Source: Pelodera strongyloides
Taxonomy: Eukaryota > Nematoda > Chromadorea > Rhabditida > Rhabditidae
Reading direction: 5' to 3'
NCBI GenBank assembly: GCA_036852015.1
Contig: JAANDG010000275.1
Span: 120,731 to 184,730 of the forward strand
DNA: 64,000 nucleotides
Shown here: one piece after another, positions 1-12,319 of the stretch
Numbering within the stretch: position 1 is the stretch's first letter
Layout: the number at the start of each line of letters is the position of its first letter
Position numbers and translations under genes: made by a program
Notes under the pieces: model-generated
What the model was told of the DNA's origin: nothing
Seen by the model: the letters and a program-made list of their open reading frames with translations, nothing else
The model's database searches: none

Positions 1-119
1 TAATTTACGTTAAGACAGCAGCAAAATATACTATCATTTCAAAATTAAAAAAATATAGCAGATTAAAGATAAAAAATGACGCAAGATAAAAATAAAAATA
101 AAAATAAAAATTTAATTAC

Positions 120-3100
120 CTGGTCAAGGAACTCGTCCACGCCGTCGAGGAGGTCGTCCTTGTTGCGCGCCTTGTACGCGACGTCGTGGAACACCTCAAG
201 CACGAGAATACAGTACTCAAAGCGAGAAAAACATAAGAAAGGAACAGAATTATGGAAAAAGCGCAAGCCTCTCCTCAGAAAAAGGATTTGCAGAAAGAAG
301 GAGATTTACAGTGAAAACGCAAAAGTCGCAGAATTGCCCAGTCTCAGAGGCCGTATTCACCAACACACAGGGAGCCCTCCCTGGCCTCCCAGGGAGCTAA
401 AGAGTGCGTAGAGCGTGCTAGAGCAGAAGAGGTTCAGAGCGCCCGTGAGCCTAGGGAGGGCTCCCTATGTGTTGGTGAATATGGCCTCGGAACTTACAAC
501 TACAACAGCATAAAAAATTTTTGTAATATACATATTTCTGCCGTCACCAGCATAACAAGTCTCCAAAAATCAAATTACTTTCTTATTTGAAAATCATAAT
601 AATCATGGCTGACAGTAAGCAAGAAAACATAATTTATTCGATACCTCATCACTCATTAGGGTCGCAATTGCTCTTCCAATTTCATGGTACTGGGCACCAT
701 GGCCACTTGGGCCAAGTAGGATGAAGAGGAATCGAGTTGGTACTGGAACCTGCAAATATAATTATAATTATAATTATAATTATAATTTGTAATTATGTAT
801 AAGCTAATTGCATGGGTCATGATTAATTAAAAGGCTTGCGGGGATATCTCTAAAATTCAGTAAACAACAACAAATTCACAATTACGGTACCTGAGAAGGA
901 AAAGTTGGGAAAATAAAATAAAAGCCTATTTCTTGCTTGGGGGAACATAATAAGTGAAAATTGTTATATTTTGAACAAAAAATCCCAAAATTACATCCCA
1001 AGGACTAGAAGATACGAGGAATGAAACATATTTTACTGCAATGATGAGCATAAAAGTATATTATGAAACGTACCTCAGCGATATCACCAAGCACAGTAGC
1101 ATTCTGAAGACGCACGAAGGCTGCGACGTGACGTTGGAGGAAATCACACTAAACGAAAAAAAGTTGGCACTCGGAGGAACCGAACCTGTGGTGCGACAGC
1201 ATTGCATGGTCAGAGGTCAAACGACTACGCACTGCACCACACGAGTTGTACCTCAAGACAGCACTTGGAGGAGTCCCCTGGTCTGACCACTAACTCTCGG
1301 AGGAACCGAACCCGTGAGTTAGAACCTCCTCGTCAACCGCTACCCACTGCGCCATCGATGCTTTATTCAGTTTACAACAAACCTCTCCAATGAGCACGTT
1401 GCAAGCCTCAACACCGGCTGGCAGTTTCTTTAAGAAGTGAGTATTTCCCTTCTGGGAGACGTCTGACGATGAGCCATTGTTGATGTCTCTTGGCACCGAA
1501 TCAACCTGGAAAAGATACCGTATATGAAAAGAGAGTTCAGGCAATCAGAAAAACGAACAAGGCGGTAGAGACGCAGATGTAATGGACTCCTGGTTATTAC
1601 AAAAAGAAGCTTTAAATCAGTAAAGATTATCAATCGTAAAGTATAAAGACAATTTGAGGCTGATTTAGGGGTTTATTGTTTCACCCTTGGACCTCAGGAC
1701 CCTCAATCTCAAGCGCAAATTCTTCCCATTCTTGTTTTATCAAATCTCTATCACTCAAGCCAAACTACAGTGAAACATAGGATATGAGATAATTTGAGGG
1801 CAGCATACAGGAAAGGTGCGGCAGCAAAAACTGTGTTATATGATAACTCAGCCACACCGCGGCTTAGCGCAAGGAGCATGAGCCTGACATAGGCGCATAG
1901 GCCTGAGTTAGGCCTAACCTCTTACTCTTACTATGTTCTATCCTAGAACCTAGAACTCAACCTAAGGCTAACTCAACCTAACAATCAAATCTTTACACAA
2001 AAGAAACTCGAAATACAGAATCGGCGAAAGTTAGTCGAGCAATCAAAAATCGAAGTTAGGTTCAATGCAACGCAAAATTTGGGCGGTGCGCGGCTACACA
2101 AACAGGCGGGCCCAAGTGTGGCGGCCCAACCATTTCGGGCCCAGTGTATAGGCCGCGCACCGGCCAAGTTTTCTCAGTATATGGACATTGCAAAAACGGA
2201 CGTGAACATGAGGGCATACATAAGGTTTGCAAGTCGAAGAAAAATCCAAACCTTTTTAACCTCGGACACGTCGATTGTTGATTTTGAGTACTGAATTTAC
2301 AAAAACTTTTCCTCCAATATTACTGCGACACTATGGCTCTAATGTGGCACACAATGAGTGTGCAGGATACGCGGTGCGACACTGTAGCACAAGCAAGCAA
2401 TGCGATGCGACATCGACATAATTATATGGCGAGGAATAGGTGTTTAGCTGTACTTTCTAACTATAAAGCCCAGTTTGTGAATTTACTATATATCTACATA
2501 CACTACAAAAGCAACAGAAGTTTAACAAAACATTGGGTAAGATATATGAATACGTATAGAAAGAGACGAATTGTGGTCTCAGATATGATATTAAAAAAAA
2601 GATAAAAAATTACCTTTGGCAGTTCCAGGTTCGTTCCAGCTCTTTTTTCTTCCTCAAGTTTGCCCAGATTTCTGCCATGCGAGAACGATTTGCCTGTATT
2701 TAATTCCCGGATATTCGCAAGAAATGTTTTGATCTTTTGATCTACATAAGAAAAAACTTTTGATCTACATATACAGGCCAGCTAGTTAAAAGAAATGATC
2801 TACACCTTTTTATCAACATATATGGTCTCATATACATGAGAATTGTACCTACAAATTTCGTTTCTTGTTTAAGTTACTGATCAGATCTCGCGAAATTATA
2901 TCTTTCATCATTATTATTGGAAGCACAGGAGCATTCAGTTCGATTTTCAGTTTACAATTAAAACACGTATAATTAGCACATGTGTGTCAGCCGAAAGTTT
3001 AAACTTTAAAGCGAAATGCTAGCCCCTTTGGAAAATTTGCATATGATAAGCAAATCCTATGTATCCAATGCTAATTTTGTACGATCGTCCACGGCAATCG

Positions 3101-5317
3101 TACAAAATTTGCATATGATACATAGGATTTGCTTATCATATGCAAATTTTCCAAAGAGGCTAGTATTTCGCTTTAACCAAAACAAGACGGCCTCAGATGA
3201 ACCGATGGTGTCCAGAGGCCATATTCACCACTCGATTCCCCGTGGGGAATTCTCCGTCTTTCTCTCTGCGTGTCTCACATTAGAATGCTATTTTCTGGGA
3301 CTATTTCCCCGAGGGAATCGGAGTGGTGAATATGGCCTCTGTCTTAATACACGAGAGTGCACGTATTCATTAAAATAAGCCCGTAAATAACCCACCAATG
3401 TCAGAAATACTGCGTACAGCATTCAGGAAGCCGCCCTTGTCCTCGCCAGCAACGCCGTTGCGCTTGAGCTGCAATACATGACAATCAATTATTCAAAGTA
3501 CGAAGAATGATCCGAAAAAATTCTGAGTATGAGCTCCCTCCTCTCACGTGCAAGCCTTTCTTGAGCATAACGTTAAAATGAGAAAGTTATTGAGAGAGCG
3601 ACAGTGAGAGCGAGATCTAGGAGAGAGAGAGAAAACGGAGTTCAGCTGTCACCACCGAGATTCAAATCAAATCTCTACAGTACTGATGAATTACCAACCT
3701 GTACTAATCTACAGTACCAACCTGTTCATACTGATGAATGTGCTTTCTGTTGAGTATCTCGACTAGCTCATCTTTGTCCACGGGATCCACATCACCGGCG
3801 TCGATCCACGCATCCAGCACGCCATCTGAATAAGGAATTTATTTTGTTAAAGCGGTATAACGATCGTTTTTTGAAAGGAATTTACTTTGTTAAAGCAAAA
3901 TACCGGCCGGTTTTTGAAACAAATCGAGTACACCAGCATTCTCATGAAGCTTACTCAAATGACCATAAATTAGAATAACAAATCGAGCTAAATTTGAGCA
4001 AATTAGCATAAATACGTAAGAAGTCAGCTGTCCACGTTGCGCTTCAAAGACCGGCCGGTATTTCGCTTTAAAGCAGTATTTAAGGCCGCTTTTTACTATG
4101 TATTTTTACTACTCATTGTAAGTGACAGCGAAATCAGCTCGATTTTTTATTATAATCATAGTTTGTATATACCAATAAACACCCTTTATACAAATTATGA
4201 ATAAATACTCAATATTGGTTCACTTTGGTGGGCCCGAAACTTTAAAGTATACTGAAGTTTATATTGTGTACACGGGGTAGAACCGATCCCGCACCCGGTT
4301 GCTTGGAAACAAGGGCGCCAGTCACTCGGCTACCATGGTCAGATCAGATTCAGATGTATAAAGTACACGTACCAACAATCGACGGTAGATCCGATTGATG
4401 CATCTGTTGAAGGAAAAGACCGTTGAGCAGGCATGAGCGCAGTTGGAAGAGCGCGTGCAGAGACAGAGTGGCGACGTGCGGTTTCGACCATCGATTACCT
4501 CCTGAAGAATACCAATTTATCGATTGATTCGATTTGGTTGTGCGGTGCGCCATAGGATAGTCGCACCTTTCGCGTACATCTGGCACACCAACGGCGCACA
4601 GAGCGCAAAGTTTCGCTTTTGAGTGTATTGCACTATTCGAAGAAGCGCTATGTATATGTCAATATCTGGCCTCACAAGTCTTCAACTTCAAAACGTGCTC
4701 CATACATAATATACGTGTGGGGCGTTGGCGTTTAAGCGAAAAGAATGCTTTAGAGACGAGGATGCAGAGACAGGGCCAATGAGTTTTTGTCTGCGTGTCT
4801 ACCACAACTTTTAAGCCGAGACATCAGAAAAAAACCTACAAGGGTATCGAAGTGTATTTCCTCGCGTTGCGGGGGAAAGTTCTCCAACAACAACAAACAG
4901 CACCCCTGTGCCCGTACACGAACGCTGGGAGTATGCTCCCAGCCTCCCAGTGGGAGGTCAGGGTTGAGCAAACGTACCAGCGAAACGTAGAGAAAAATTC
5001 TCCCAACCGGGAGGCTCCCAGTGTTCGTGCACACATCCACGGGGCGCTTGAGAGTAGTAGTACTTGAGTGGAAAAAGTATGCCTGTCGGTCGCCGCGCAC
5101 CGGTTTTACACAGTGTCGCCAAGCATTCGCCAGATCAGCGCCGCGCGCCATTTTAGCGCCAGATTATTGCGGCACTCACCTTGTTCGACGGCCTCCTCGA
5201 ACTTGACCCAACGTGCGTTCTCCTTCCATCCGTCCTTCTGAAGTACGGCCATTTCCGTGAATAGTGATGGAGGCTCATCTTTCTCTTTCAAAAGGAACAT
5301 CACACGGGCCCCAGGGC
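120..5317 (-). CDS. SLC4-family bicarbonate transporter, N-terminal cytoplasmic domain (partial, both ends open)
   Basis: SLC4 proteins carry bicarbonate, with sodium and/or in exchange for chloride, across the plasma membrane. Nine exons are seen: 5180-5317, 4373-4501, 3722-3825, 3396-3468, 2614-2693, 1383-1505, 1074-1148, 645-749 and 120-194. All have GT..AG borders and joining phases, giving about 300 codons. Family landmarks in order: [104 protein letters not shown] and DEFLDQ. The AcNVLIGE/DFL stretch looks most like the sodium-coupled (NBC/NDCBE) branch, which is inference. The membrane domain lies beyond the left edge. No start exon was found upstream of 5317; the first visible exon begins mid-codon. 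The acceptor of the 120-194 exon (CTTGAG) is atypical. Introns carry hairpin elements and tRNA-like SINE heads. Confidence 0.93.
348..488. repeat. GAGGCC hairpin element, subfamily with CACACAGGGAGCCCTC arms
   Basis: A 141-bp inverted repeat. The ends read GAGGCCGTATTCACCAACAC and its complement, followed by GGGAGCCCTCCCTGG-type arms and a non-palindromic core. The second copy is at 39926-40070. It lies in the intron between the 120-194 and 645-749 exons of the SLC4 gene. Confidence 0.85.
751..795. repeat. ATAATT microsatellite
   Basis: About six units of TATAAT in the SLC4 intron, starting two bases after the acceptor of exon 645-749 in genome order. Confidence 0.85.
1170..1354 (-). mobile_element. 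Two tandem tRNA-derived (SINE-like) heads in an SLC4 intron
   Basis: Both read on the minus strand. Distal copy: A box TGGCGCAGTGG (1344-1354, a perfect consensus fit) and B box GTTCGGTTC (1303-1311), 32 nt apart. Second copy: A box TGGTGCAGTGC (1229-1239) and B box at 1177-1185. Both end in GGTTCGGTTCCTCCGAG. They fill most of the 234-bp intron 1149-1382 in gene-sense orientation. Cloverleaf pairing looks degenerate, so a working tRNA is unlikely. Confidence 0.6.
2079..2166. repeat. GC-rich imperfect hairpin
   Basis: GGCGGTGCGCGGCTACAC against GTGTATAGGCCGCGCACCGGCC, with GGCGGGCCC/GGGCCC inside. GC-rich against AT-rich surroundings, in an SLC4 intron. Family unknown. Confidence 0.5.
3005..3176. 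repeat. TTAAAGCGAAAT palindromic element
   Basis: A 172-bp near-perfect palindrome with termini TTTAAAGCGAAATGCTAGCC and its complement, inner AAATTTGCATATGATAAGC, and a centre of CGATCGTCCACGGCAATCG. Sister copies: 14875-15045, 56717-56886 and the diverged 9861-9987. It lies in an SLC4 intron. Confidence 0.9.
3215..3339. repeat. GAGGCC hairpin element (TATTCACCACTC subfamily)
   Basis: Inverted repeat with ends GAGGCCATATTCACCACTC, GATTCCC/GGGAATC arms and a core containing TCTCACATTAGAATGC. Other copies: 29384-29515, 29925-30022 and 46751-46886. It lies in the SLC4 intron 2694-3395, 38 bp from another hairpin family (3005-3176). Confidence 0.85.
3890..4071. repeat. CCGGCCGG-type MITE with TTAAAGCGAAAT ends
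   Basis: Termini TTAAAGCAAAATACCGGCCG and ACCGGCCGGTATTTCGCTTTA, inner TTTTTGAAAC/CGCTTCAAAG, and an AT-rich core with ATTAGCATAAATACGTAAGA. It is preceded at 3848-3889 by the left end of a second copy. It lies in the SLC4 intron 3826-4372. Confidence 0.8.
4163..4257. repeat. Solo arm of the 8831-9251 hairpin family
   Basis: AAACACCCTTTATACAAATTATGAATAAAT followed by GGTGGGCCCG and TTTAAAG parallels the right arm of 8831-9251. Intronic in the SLC4 gene. Confidence 0.55.
4279..4336 (-). mobile_element. tRNA-like head (pseudo-tRNA or SINE)
   Basis: The minus strand reads TAGCCGAGTGA (A-box-like) and, about 30 nt on, GATCGGTTC (B-box-like) followed by TACCCCG. It lies 37 nt from the SLC4 exon 4373-4501. 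Confidence 0.4.
4908..5034. repeat. Short hairpin element (CACGAACGCTGGGAG arms)
   Basis: TACACGAACGCTGGGAG and CTCCCAGTGTTCGTGCAC form terminal arms, with CTCCCAGCCTCCCAGTGGGAG and CTCCCAACCGGGAG inside. It lies in the SLC4 intron 4502-5179. Confidence 0.7.
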
Positions 5318-5654
5318 CTGAAATTTGCATATAATTTATTGTTTGACCCACTTTACAGTTTTTTATTTATATTAGTGCTTTTTTCCTTCTGTACGAATAC
5401 CGTATATTTTACTTGTATTCCGTTTATGTTCTTCTTCAGATGTGTATTTGTACGAGATCTGCTCGACTTTTTGTCTTTCTTTGCCAGTAATAAATCATTT
5501 CACTTCACATTACTTTTTCACGATCTGCCTAAGTGAACGAGTAGCGTTTCACCAAACTGGAAGCACACTGTAAACATTTTTTTATGAAGATTTATTTATT
5601 TATTTATTTCACTGCATGAGAGCGATCAACCGTACACATTAACCGTACACAGCG

Positions 5655-5741
5655 AAACACCGGCCGATTTTGGAATACATACACGTAAGAATTTAGTTGT
5701 ACGATGCGCTTCAAAAACCGGCCGGTATTTCTCTTTAACCG
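5655..5741. repeat. CCGGCCGG-type MITE fragment
   Basis: AGCGAAACACCGGCCGATTTTG at the left and AAAAACCGGCCGGTATTTCTC at the right, with most of the core deleted. Confidence 0.65.
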
Positions 5742-6579
5742 AATTTGCAAAAGTCGCTGTTGTGTTAGTGTAGTTTAGCTTGGGTTTTGGTTTCCAAATC
5801 AAATCAAATCTGATGGCTAAATATGAAAACTACAACACACAAGGAGTCATGCATCGCGTATGGAATAAACTCCATTTCTCCTCTGTTTGCCCAGTATTTG
5901 GGGGCCATTCCTTGCCAATTTATGGCTCTTAAGTAGCTTGAAGAAGATGGGAACATCAGAAAAAGCTAACGAAAAAAGGGAATTTAGTAGTGCGACCAAT
6001 CCCAGCGGACGGGCACAAGCAATTTACTTACATGGAAATGGTGGCGAAGGGTACAGAACTTGGATCAGAACCAGAAACTACTTTGGTGCGCAGCGAAGAA
6101 TTTTATGGTGCGGCACAAAAAGAAAGTGTGCCTGGCTCTCGCTGCGCATACCTAGTTCATCGCCATATCCTCGCCGCGCGTCATCTATGCGTCATATACT
6201 AGACTCGCGCCATCCCCAGGCTTCCAATTTACATCCCAGGGCTCCCTAGAATAATAATTCCATACCTCTCCCATGAAACCCCTCATATTCTTCAAGTCCA
6301 AATACTCAATATGAAACGAAAAGAAACGCTCTAGCTTCCCTAACTCTAACCAAGCTTAACGTGTAAAATTTTGCGTCGCGCACTCTGGTGTGTGACGCCA
6401 TATGGCCTGGCCCCAAAAAGGGCCCTTCCCTTCGTATGGGCTGAAATAATAATTGGCTTGCGTGTTTCAAACAACACAATTGCTTATGCAAAAATAGAAT
6501 AAAGCTGGTGCAAGTCCAAAAAATCAGTGTATCCTTCACAACTTCACACTCTCTCACGCACTATCTAAAGCTGACTGTC

Positions 6580-6845
6580 CCTGTCTTCTCTCTCTCCCTC
6601 TCTCTCTTTATCCCTATCTATCTTTCGCTCTTTTTCTTTCCCTGTATCTCTCTTTTCCTCATCTCGTATGCGCGTCTAACTTCTACGACCAAGTACTTTG
6701 CTACTTTGATTCTAACCGATTTACGCAGACAAGGAAACGACGTGGTAGACTTCTACAAACTCTGTATAGCTTCTATGGCTCTCTATCTCGCTCATATTTT
6801 GTACATCTTCCCTTCTCTCTCTATCTCTCTCTCTCTCTTTCCCTT
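6580..6845. repeat. CT-rich microsatellite tracts
   Basis: Two CT-rich blocks (6580-6612, 6810-6842) within a pyrimidine-rich stretch. The ORFs here are low-complexity artefacts. Confidence 0.7.
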
Positions 6846-7179
6846 TCTATTCTTTCTAAGGATCATACCGAAAGACAACAAGCAAAGAAGAAGAACTGTG
6901 ACTCCTTACAAGTAGACACCGATTATGACAATAAACTATTTAAGGCATCTGGCAGACCTATTCAGAACTCCAGCTGCATTCCATTCATAAACATTTATAG
7001 AAGAAGACCGACTCTATTGTACCACCCCGATTAGAAAGAGTACAAAAGAGGCTGCACATATGTGGCGCGTCTGATCATCCGCGGTGTTCATACACTTTGT
7101 TCAAGCAGAAGCACCGAAAGAGACAACCTAGCCATGTGTAAGCGATGTGCTAATTGTGCCCGATGTGCAAGTACCGCCA

Positions 7180-7240
7180 TAGCACAGAGACAGTGTTGCA
7201 GATTTTGGTGCGGTTGATGTCGGGTTCGATCCCCGTTGAC
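7180..7240 (+). mobile_element. tRNA-like head (pseudo-tRNA or SINE)
   Basis: The B box GTTCGATCC (7224-7232) is a perfect consensus match in the stem-like CGGGTTCGATCCCCG. The A-box-like TAGCACAGAGA (7180-7190) has one mismatch. Confidence 0.35.
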
Positions 7241-7700
7241 TATTAAGGAACAGCAACTTCGGCGTACTTCATTAAGAAGAACACAAAGGTCTAGACGTAC
7301 ATATGTTCAGAATGTCTACATCTCACTTCTCATCGCATATGCGATTCTACTACAAAGGTTTGGAAACCGGCCGTCATACGGCTTTAAATGAACTAATAAT
7401 GCATGGCCTTGCAAACTTATTCACAATTGAAATTGTTTCCAAAGAGATACATACATAAAAACTGACGGCAAACAAACGTTTCAACTGTACGTTTCAGCGA
7501 CGCATTAAAAAAAGTTAATTGCAAATAACTATACTAACATTAGCTGTATGTATTCGGGTTCACTTCAAATACATTGCTCGGGATGTTTGTGCATATTTAT
7601 GCAACACACGTAGATATTGTATACTAATGTACTAATATAGGTCCCTGTATTTTGTAGGTTGAATAAACCCTTTCAGTTCCACAACTAGTCACATACATAT

Positions 7701-7852
7701 TATAATGGAGATTGAAAATTACTGTATCTTCAGCACGAGAACATTTTTTAATTTTTCATATTAAACATGCAGGTTTCATGTAGAAATACGGTAGTATTGA
7801 CAGAATCACACTTATTTTTTGGGCTACTTGCAAACCCCATAACATAGGGATA
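7701..7852. repeat. TATGGGGTTT MITE family copy
   Basis: Shares CAGGTTTCATGTAGAAATACGG, TAGTATTGACAGAATCACAC and the right end GCAAACCCCATAA with copies at 24139-24291 and 28748-28898. Left end mutated (TATAATGGAGATT). Confidence 0.7.
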
Positions 7853-8830
7853 AATAAAAACTTGGGGGTACTATTTCATAATTTCCCATTGATATAGTCA
7901 TTAATCACTTTTTGAATGGGTCATATTTCGGCGTAAACCTATAATAAAGCCCCCACATTTTGCTAGTGTATTACTGCTTATAGCCCAAGTAATTGCCTAT
8001 ATCAAATTTGAAAAAACGAGTATAGCATATGTGCACGAAAAGCGTTCGTAAACAAGTATATTGCTACTTTTTTGATACAATTTTAGGACATTTCACAGAA
8101 TTTCACAGAATTTAGCAGCTCAGGCCCGCCCCTATGGGAAAAGTAGTGCACGAGGACAATTTTTTACAACTTTACACAAATCCATGGGCATGGGAAACTT
8201 GGGATTTTGGTCATCCTGCGAACAGATTTTTATAACTTAGAATAAATAGTGATTGAAAGATAAAAAAATTCGCCGCGTTCCTCGTAGTAACGCCAAATTT
8301 GTGCGAAATCGCTAATTGCCTAATTAGAGCGTTATGTAATTAAAGGTGAAGTAACTAATTCAGCAAGCTAATTAAAGGTAAAGTAACTAATTCAGCGTCG
8401 TCTCTCATTCTAATACATAGTTACGGGTGGGTCTACATCGATCATCATCTTTATAGCATGAATATAACTTTCGGCGGTAGCTGTCTTTGTATTTGATGAA
8501 CTTCACTAGCGTGTGTTTCCTAGGACCGGAAAGACAAAAGCTTCTTCTCACTTTTTCAAGTCAGTTTACTTTGCTACTTGGTCAAGTTCAGTCTTCACCT
8601 CAACTAGTTCACCTCACCAGGTTTACTCATCAAATAATCATCTAACTGAGGATGGTTTTTTAATCTTTAATGATAAACCGCAGATTCACACGTGATTGGC
8701 ACATGCCATAATATAGGCGACTACGCCGCGTACATAAAGCGGAGTGGAGGTTTCGCGTGGAATTTGAATGTGAGTTCAAATTTGAATGTTGAGTCCTGTA
8801 ACTTGAACTCAAGGGTGCGGCAAGTTGAAG

Positions 8831-9251
8831 TTTAAAGGGACAGGCCCACCGATATAAACCTACGTTTATTATTTGTTCATAATTCATGTAAATGATATTT
8901 ATTATAATATATACAAACTAAATATTATTCAGTTTCACCATGGGGAAGTTTTTCCTGTGAGCTTTCCTTACAGAAGGTACCGTAGACAGGTCATTTGCAT
9001 AGTCATTTTCATACATACCTTTGTCGGAAAGGGAAGTTAAGTCGTTTGCATATCCACATCAAAGGTGTGTATGCAAATGATTGTGCAAATGACCTGTCTA
9101 CGGTACCTTCCGTAAGGAAAACTCACCGGAAAAACTTCGCCATGGTGAATCTGAATAATATTTAGTGTGTATATATTATAATAAATACCCTTTTTATGAA
9201 TTATGAACAAATAATAAACGTAGGTTTATATCGGTGGGCCTGTCCCTTTAA
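8831..9251. repeat. TTTAAAGGGA long-arm hairpin element, complete
   Basis: A 421-bp inverted repeat: TTTAAAGGGACAGGCCCACC against GGTGGGCCTGTCCCTTTAA, then matching arms of about 170 bp through ACGTTTATTATTTGTTCATA and GGTACCGTAGACAGGTCATT, and a short centre. A decayed arm of the same family is at 4163-4257. Confidence 0.9.
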
Positions 9252-9483
9252 GCTAAGAACTCGGAATTTGAATTCTAAGCTCAAAAGCGCGCCAATTCAA
9301 AATTTTCCCTCCCGGTGGTGGGCACCGCACGTGCATTTCACATTTTGAATGAGCCGAGAGAGGCCCACACACCGTATATATCGGATTACGACCCAAGTGC
9401 GCAATAGAGAATGAGAGTAACTGTGGAAAGGGACCCAATGCCCCCAGGGCCAAGGGCCAAAATTTAGCGAGTGCCAAATTTTT

Positions 9484-9565
9484 GGAGAGAGAGAGAAATA
9501 GAGAGAGAGAGAGAGAGAGAGAGAAGCAGAATAGGAGAAGCTGAACGAAAGAAACAGAAGGGCGT

Positions 9566-9597
<32 letters not shown>

Positions 9598-9598
9598 G
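9484..9598. repeat. GA microsatellite
   Basis: Two GA runs (9484-9525, 9566-9598) separated by unique sequence. Confidence 0.9.
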
Positions 9599-9860
9599 AA
9601 CCTCATAAAGAACAAATACAGCCTAGCCTCTATGACAACATATACATTCTTTCATAACATACGTCCCGTGGAAGCCCTGGTTTGATCTTTGCAACAAAAA
9701 AGCGTCAGCATGTTTATCTTTTATATTATTAATTAGCGTTTTCGTTTTGTGTGTTTTTCGTTACATCTACAGATCTAAAAAGCAAACAAACCAAAGATCT
9801 TTTACATTAATCACTATAGAGGAAGCAACTTTTATAATTATAACTATCTTTGTCTTTTTT

Positions 9861-9987
9861 TTAAAGCAGTATTGTACGGGAAATTTGCATATGATATGCA
9901 TATCCTATGTATCCTATGTAAATTTGGTGCAGGAAGGATATGCGTATCATATGCAAATTTTCCAAAGCAGGTACAATACTGCTTTAA
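9861..9987. repeat. TTAAAGCAGTATT palindromic element, diverged relative
   Basis: A 127-bp inverted repeat with ends TTAAAGCAGTATTGTAC and its complement, and inner AAATTTGCATATGATA arms shared with the 3005-3176 family. Confidence 0.8.
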
Positions 9988-10461
9988 TGTGTAGATATTC
10001 CAAAATACCTATAAAGAGTGGATTGGGAACTCAGTACAGATAATAATGGTAAGAAGAAATTTGCGTACAATGTATGCCAGAAGTTCGGTAGTCTTCCCCA
10101 CATTTACAGTGTACCCTAACAAATTCTTCCAAACGCACGTTAGGGGCCTTTATAATTGACATAGTAGTTTTAAACTGAATTTTCACATTTAGTCCATTTC
10201 GACAGTTCAATTGTTCAAATTATAAAATAACTTTTATATATCCGCGGACCAAAGCAAAATGCCTGGCTACCAAGCTACCAAGCAACCAAACAAATAAAAA
10301 GTGACAACTAGACCATTACACCTCTAAATCTAATAATAAAACTAATAAAAAATCACTACGGCGCAACAGTTGTCAGCTACGTTAAGATGTGTAGATAGAA
10401 TCAAATTTAAACTGGAGCTGCTCATTTATGTTCAGCTCAAGAGAGTCAATTTGTAAGGTAT

Positions 10462-10530
10462 TGGACGAGCGGGAATCGAACCCGCGTCATTGGTTTACGG
10501 AACACCGCGTTAACCACTGCTCTACATCAA
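10462..10530 (-). pseudogene. tRNA pseudogene or SINE head
   Basis: On the minus strand a perfect T arm (GCGGGTTCGATTCCCGC) and an A-box-like TAGAGCAGTGG are present. The anticodon stem has mismatches and the two acceptor strands do not pair, so this is not a functional tRNA. Confidence 0.5.
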
Positions 10531-12083
10531 CTGTATCATATCCAACAGTCAGAATTCAGTTGAAATTCAAAGAGAGACATAGAAGAGAGAGAGAAAAGTA
10601 TTGTTTGTAGAGAAAAGGAAACGGGTGAGACCCCTGACTTCTACTTCTACTTTAGAATTTAAGGAGCACGCGCTTGAAGAGTGAAAACGCATTTATCTTA
10701 GTCATCAGGGAACTTGATCACCTGACGTATGTAGCTACCAGACGGCTATCGCCGCCTGAGGCGACTTTCCAATACTTCAAACTTCAAAGCCTCACAAAAA
10801 TGGGTATACTTATAAGTTTGCAACGTATTGCCTATAATTAAGGTAATGAGGCTCAGTTTGATAATTTTTGAGTTGCGAAAAGTTGGACTGCTTATACCGA
10901 GTCCTTGAAACGTGCTATGGATTTCGTTTCCGACATTGTGACAAAAAAAATCGTTTTCCTTTATATAATAAAATGATAAACCGTTATTTAACCGCAGGCC
11001 CCATCTGCATAAGCTTATTAGGTCCATCCCATGATCTAACCGAGTAAAGTTCGCTTTACATGTCTATATCGGAGCGTGGGAGTGCGCGAGAACACGTATC
11101 TAATCTTTGACATCTAAACTACTGTTTAATTAGAGAAACAGGACCTGATCAAGATGTTTGCCCCAAACCACACTATTCTCTGCTTAATCCATTATTTCTG
11201 GGTACAACACATTTTTGATCAAAACTAAAACCTCTCGAAGCTTACAACATCTCCATCAAATTTCGAAGACGGTCAATTTTTTCCCGTTGTTTTATTGACA
11301 ATGCAAGATCAAAAATTCAAACGATCTTGGGTGCAGAGAGTGTCTGATTGAGGAGAGACATGAGAAGCAGACAAGAAAGAGAGAAGCTGTACAAGCGAGG
11401 GAAGTTGATGAGTCAATAGAGAGGTGAGATTTCGTGGGAAAAGGAGGGAAGGGAGATTGGAAATAAGAAAATTAGCATAAGTCTCGATGTAAGAGAATAC
11501 AGTTACCCAGTTAATGGTGATGGTGTACTGTATAAAGTTGGCAATAAAGAATTGTAGTACAAAAAGTAATACATGGGACAATAAACAAATAATTAAATAT
11601 TTAAATTTAAATACCTTACCTTAGAGGTCGATCTTCTCTAAGGTAAGGTAAGGTAGTGTAAGGTGTTTATGTAAGGAAACATAAATAAATAAAAAACCAA
11701 AAAGAAAGAAAGGCTCACCCAATTGCGCCAGTTCGATGCTCTGTCGGCGGTTCGACATACGTCGCTTACGCGATTCTCTGAAAGTAAGCATTTATTATAA
11801 CACTTTAACTTAATAAAACACAAAATATAAACCTACCCCCGCCCTTATCGAGCTGCACACCTAACCGTCTTTGGCGTAAGTTAGCCAAGAAGGTTGAACT
11901 TTTACGGTTTCTTTATACTCTTTTTCGCTGGTAGTTCGACAGAATCGTAAATACGTATCGTAATCATGAACCGTTTAGTTGTCATATAGTCAGACTACCA
12001 GAAAATTCCTAAACTTTTTGGCATACTAAGAAGGCTAATTCATTCACAGTTTTTCAATCGTTTGTTTACAATTCATTACTTCG

Positions 12084-12150
12084 TAGTTCACGGGATATTT
12101 ACGCTTCACGGGTTACTTACGCAATACAGTTCACGGGTTATTTATGCCAA
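12084..12150. repeat. Short tandem repeat TTCACGGGTTATTTACGC
   Basis: Three diverged units (TTCACGGGATATTTACGC, TTCACGGGTTACTTACGC, TTCACGGGTTATTTATGC). Confidence 0.75.
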
Positions 12151-12319
12151 AATAAGTGGTAAAGTCCGAATGTCTACTACAAATGGTAATGTTGTCCTTG
12201 CACGTGTTTTCTTACCCAATGTTTGTTTACGCTTTTAATGGGGTTACGTAACATTTCGAAATCGAGCTCCACCATCATCATAATATCGAAATTTCTAGCA
12301 AAACTGTCTATTTTTTGTT

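Larger units (their letters stand above)
5318..8830. other. Gene-free stretch right of the visible SLC4 exons
   Basis: Beyond the elements listed separately I see no supported exon. A GTAAGT-like donor on the minus strand near 6030 ends a short open stretch that does not resemble SLC4. The missing 5' exons of the SLC4 gene may lie here or further right. Confidence 0.5.

Noticed and set aside
5887..6249. 120-aa + strand open frame near the SLC4 gene
   Set aside because: Three overlapping frames are open on both strands and none matches SLC4 or another family. The GGTGCGC words here recur as repeats elsewhere (about 55490-55600).
10462..10530. Functional tRNA gene
   Set aside because: The T arm is perfect but the anticodon stem and acceptor stem do not pair. 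Kept only as a pseudogene or SINE head.
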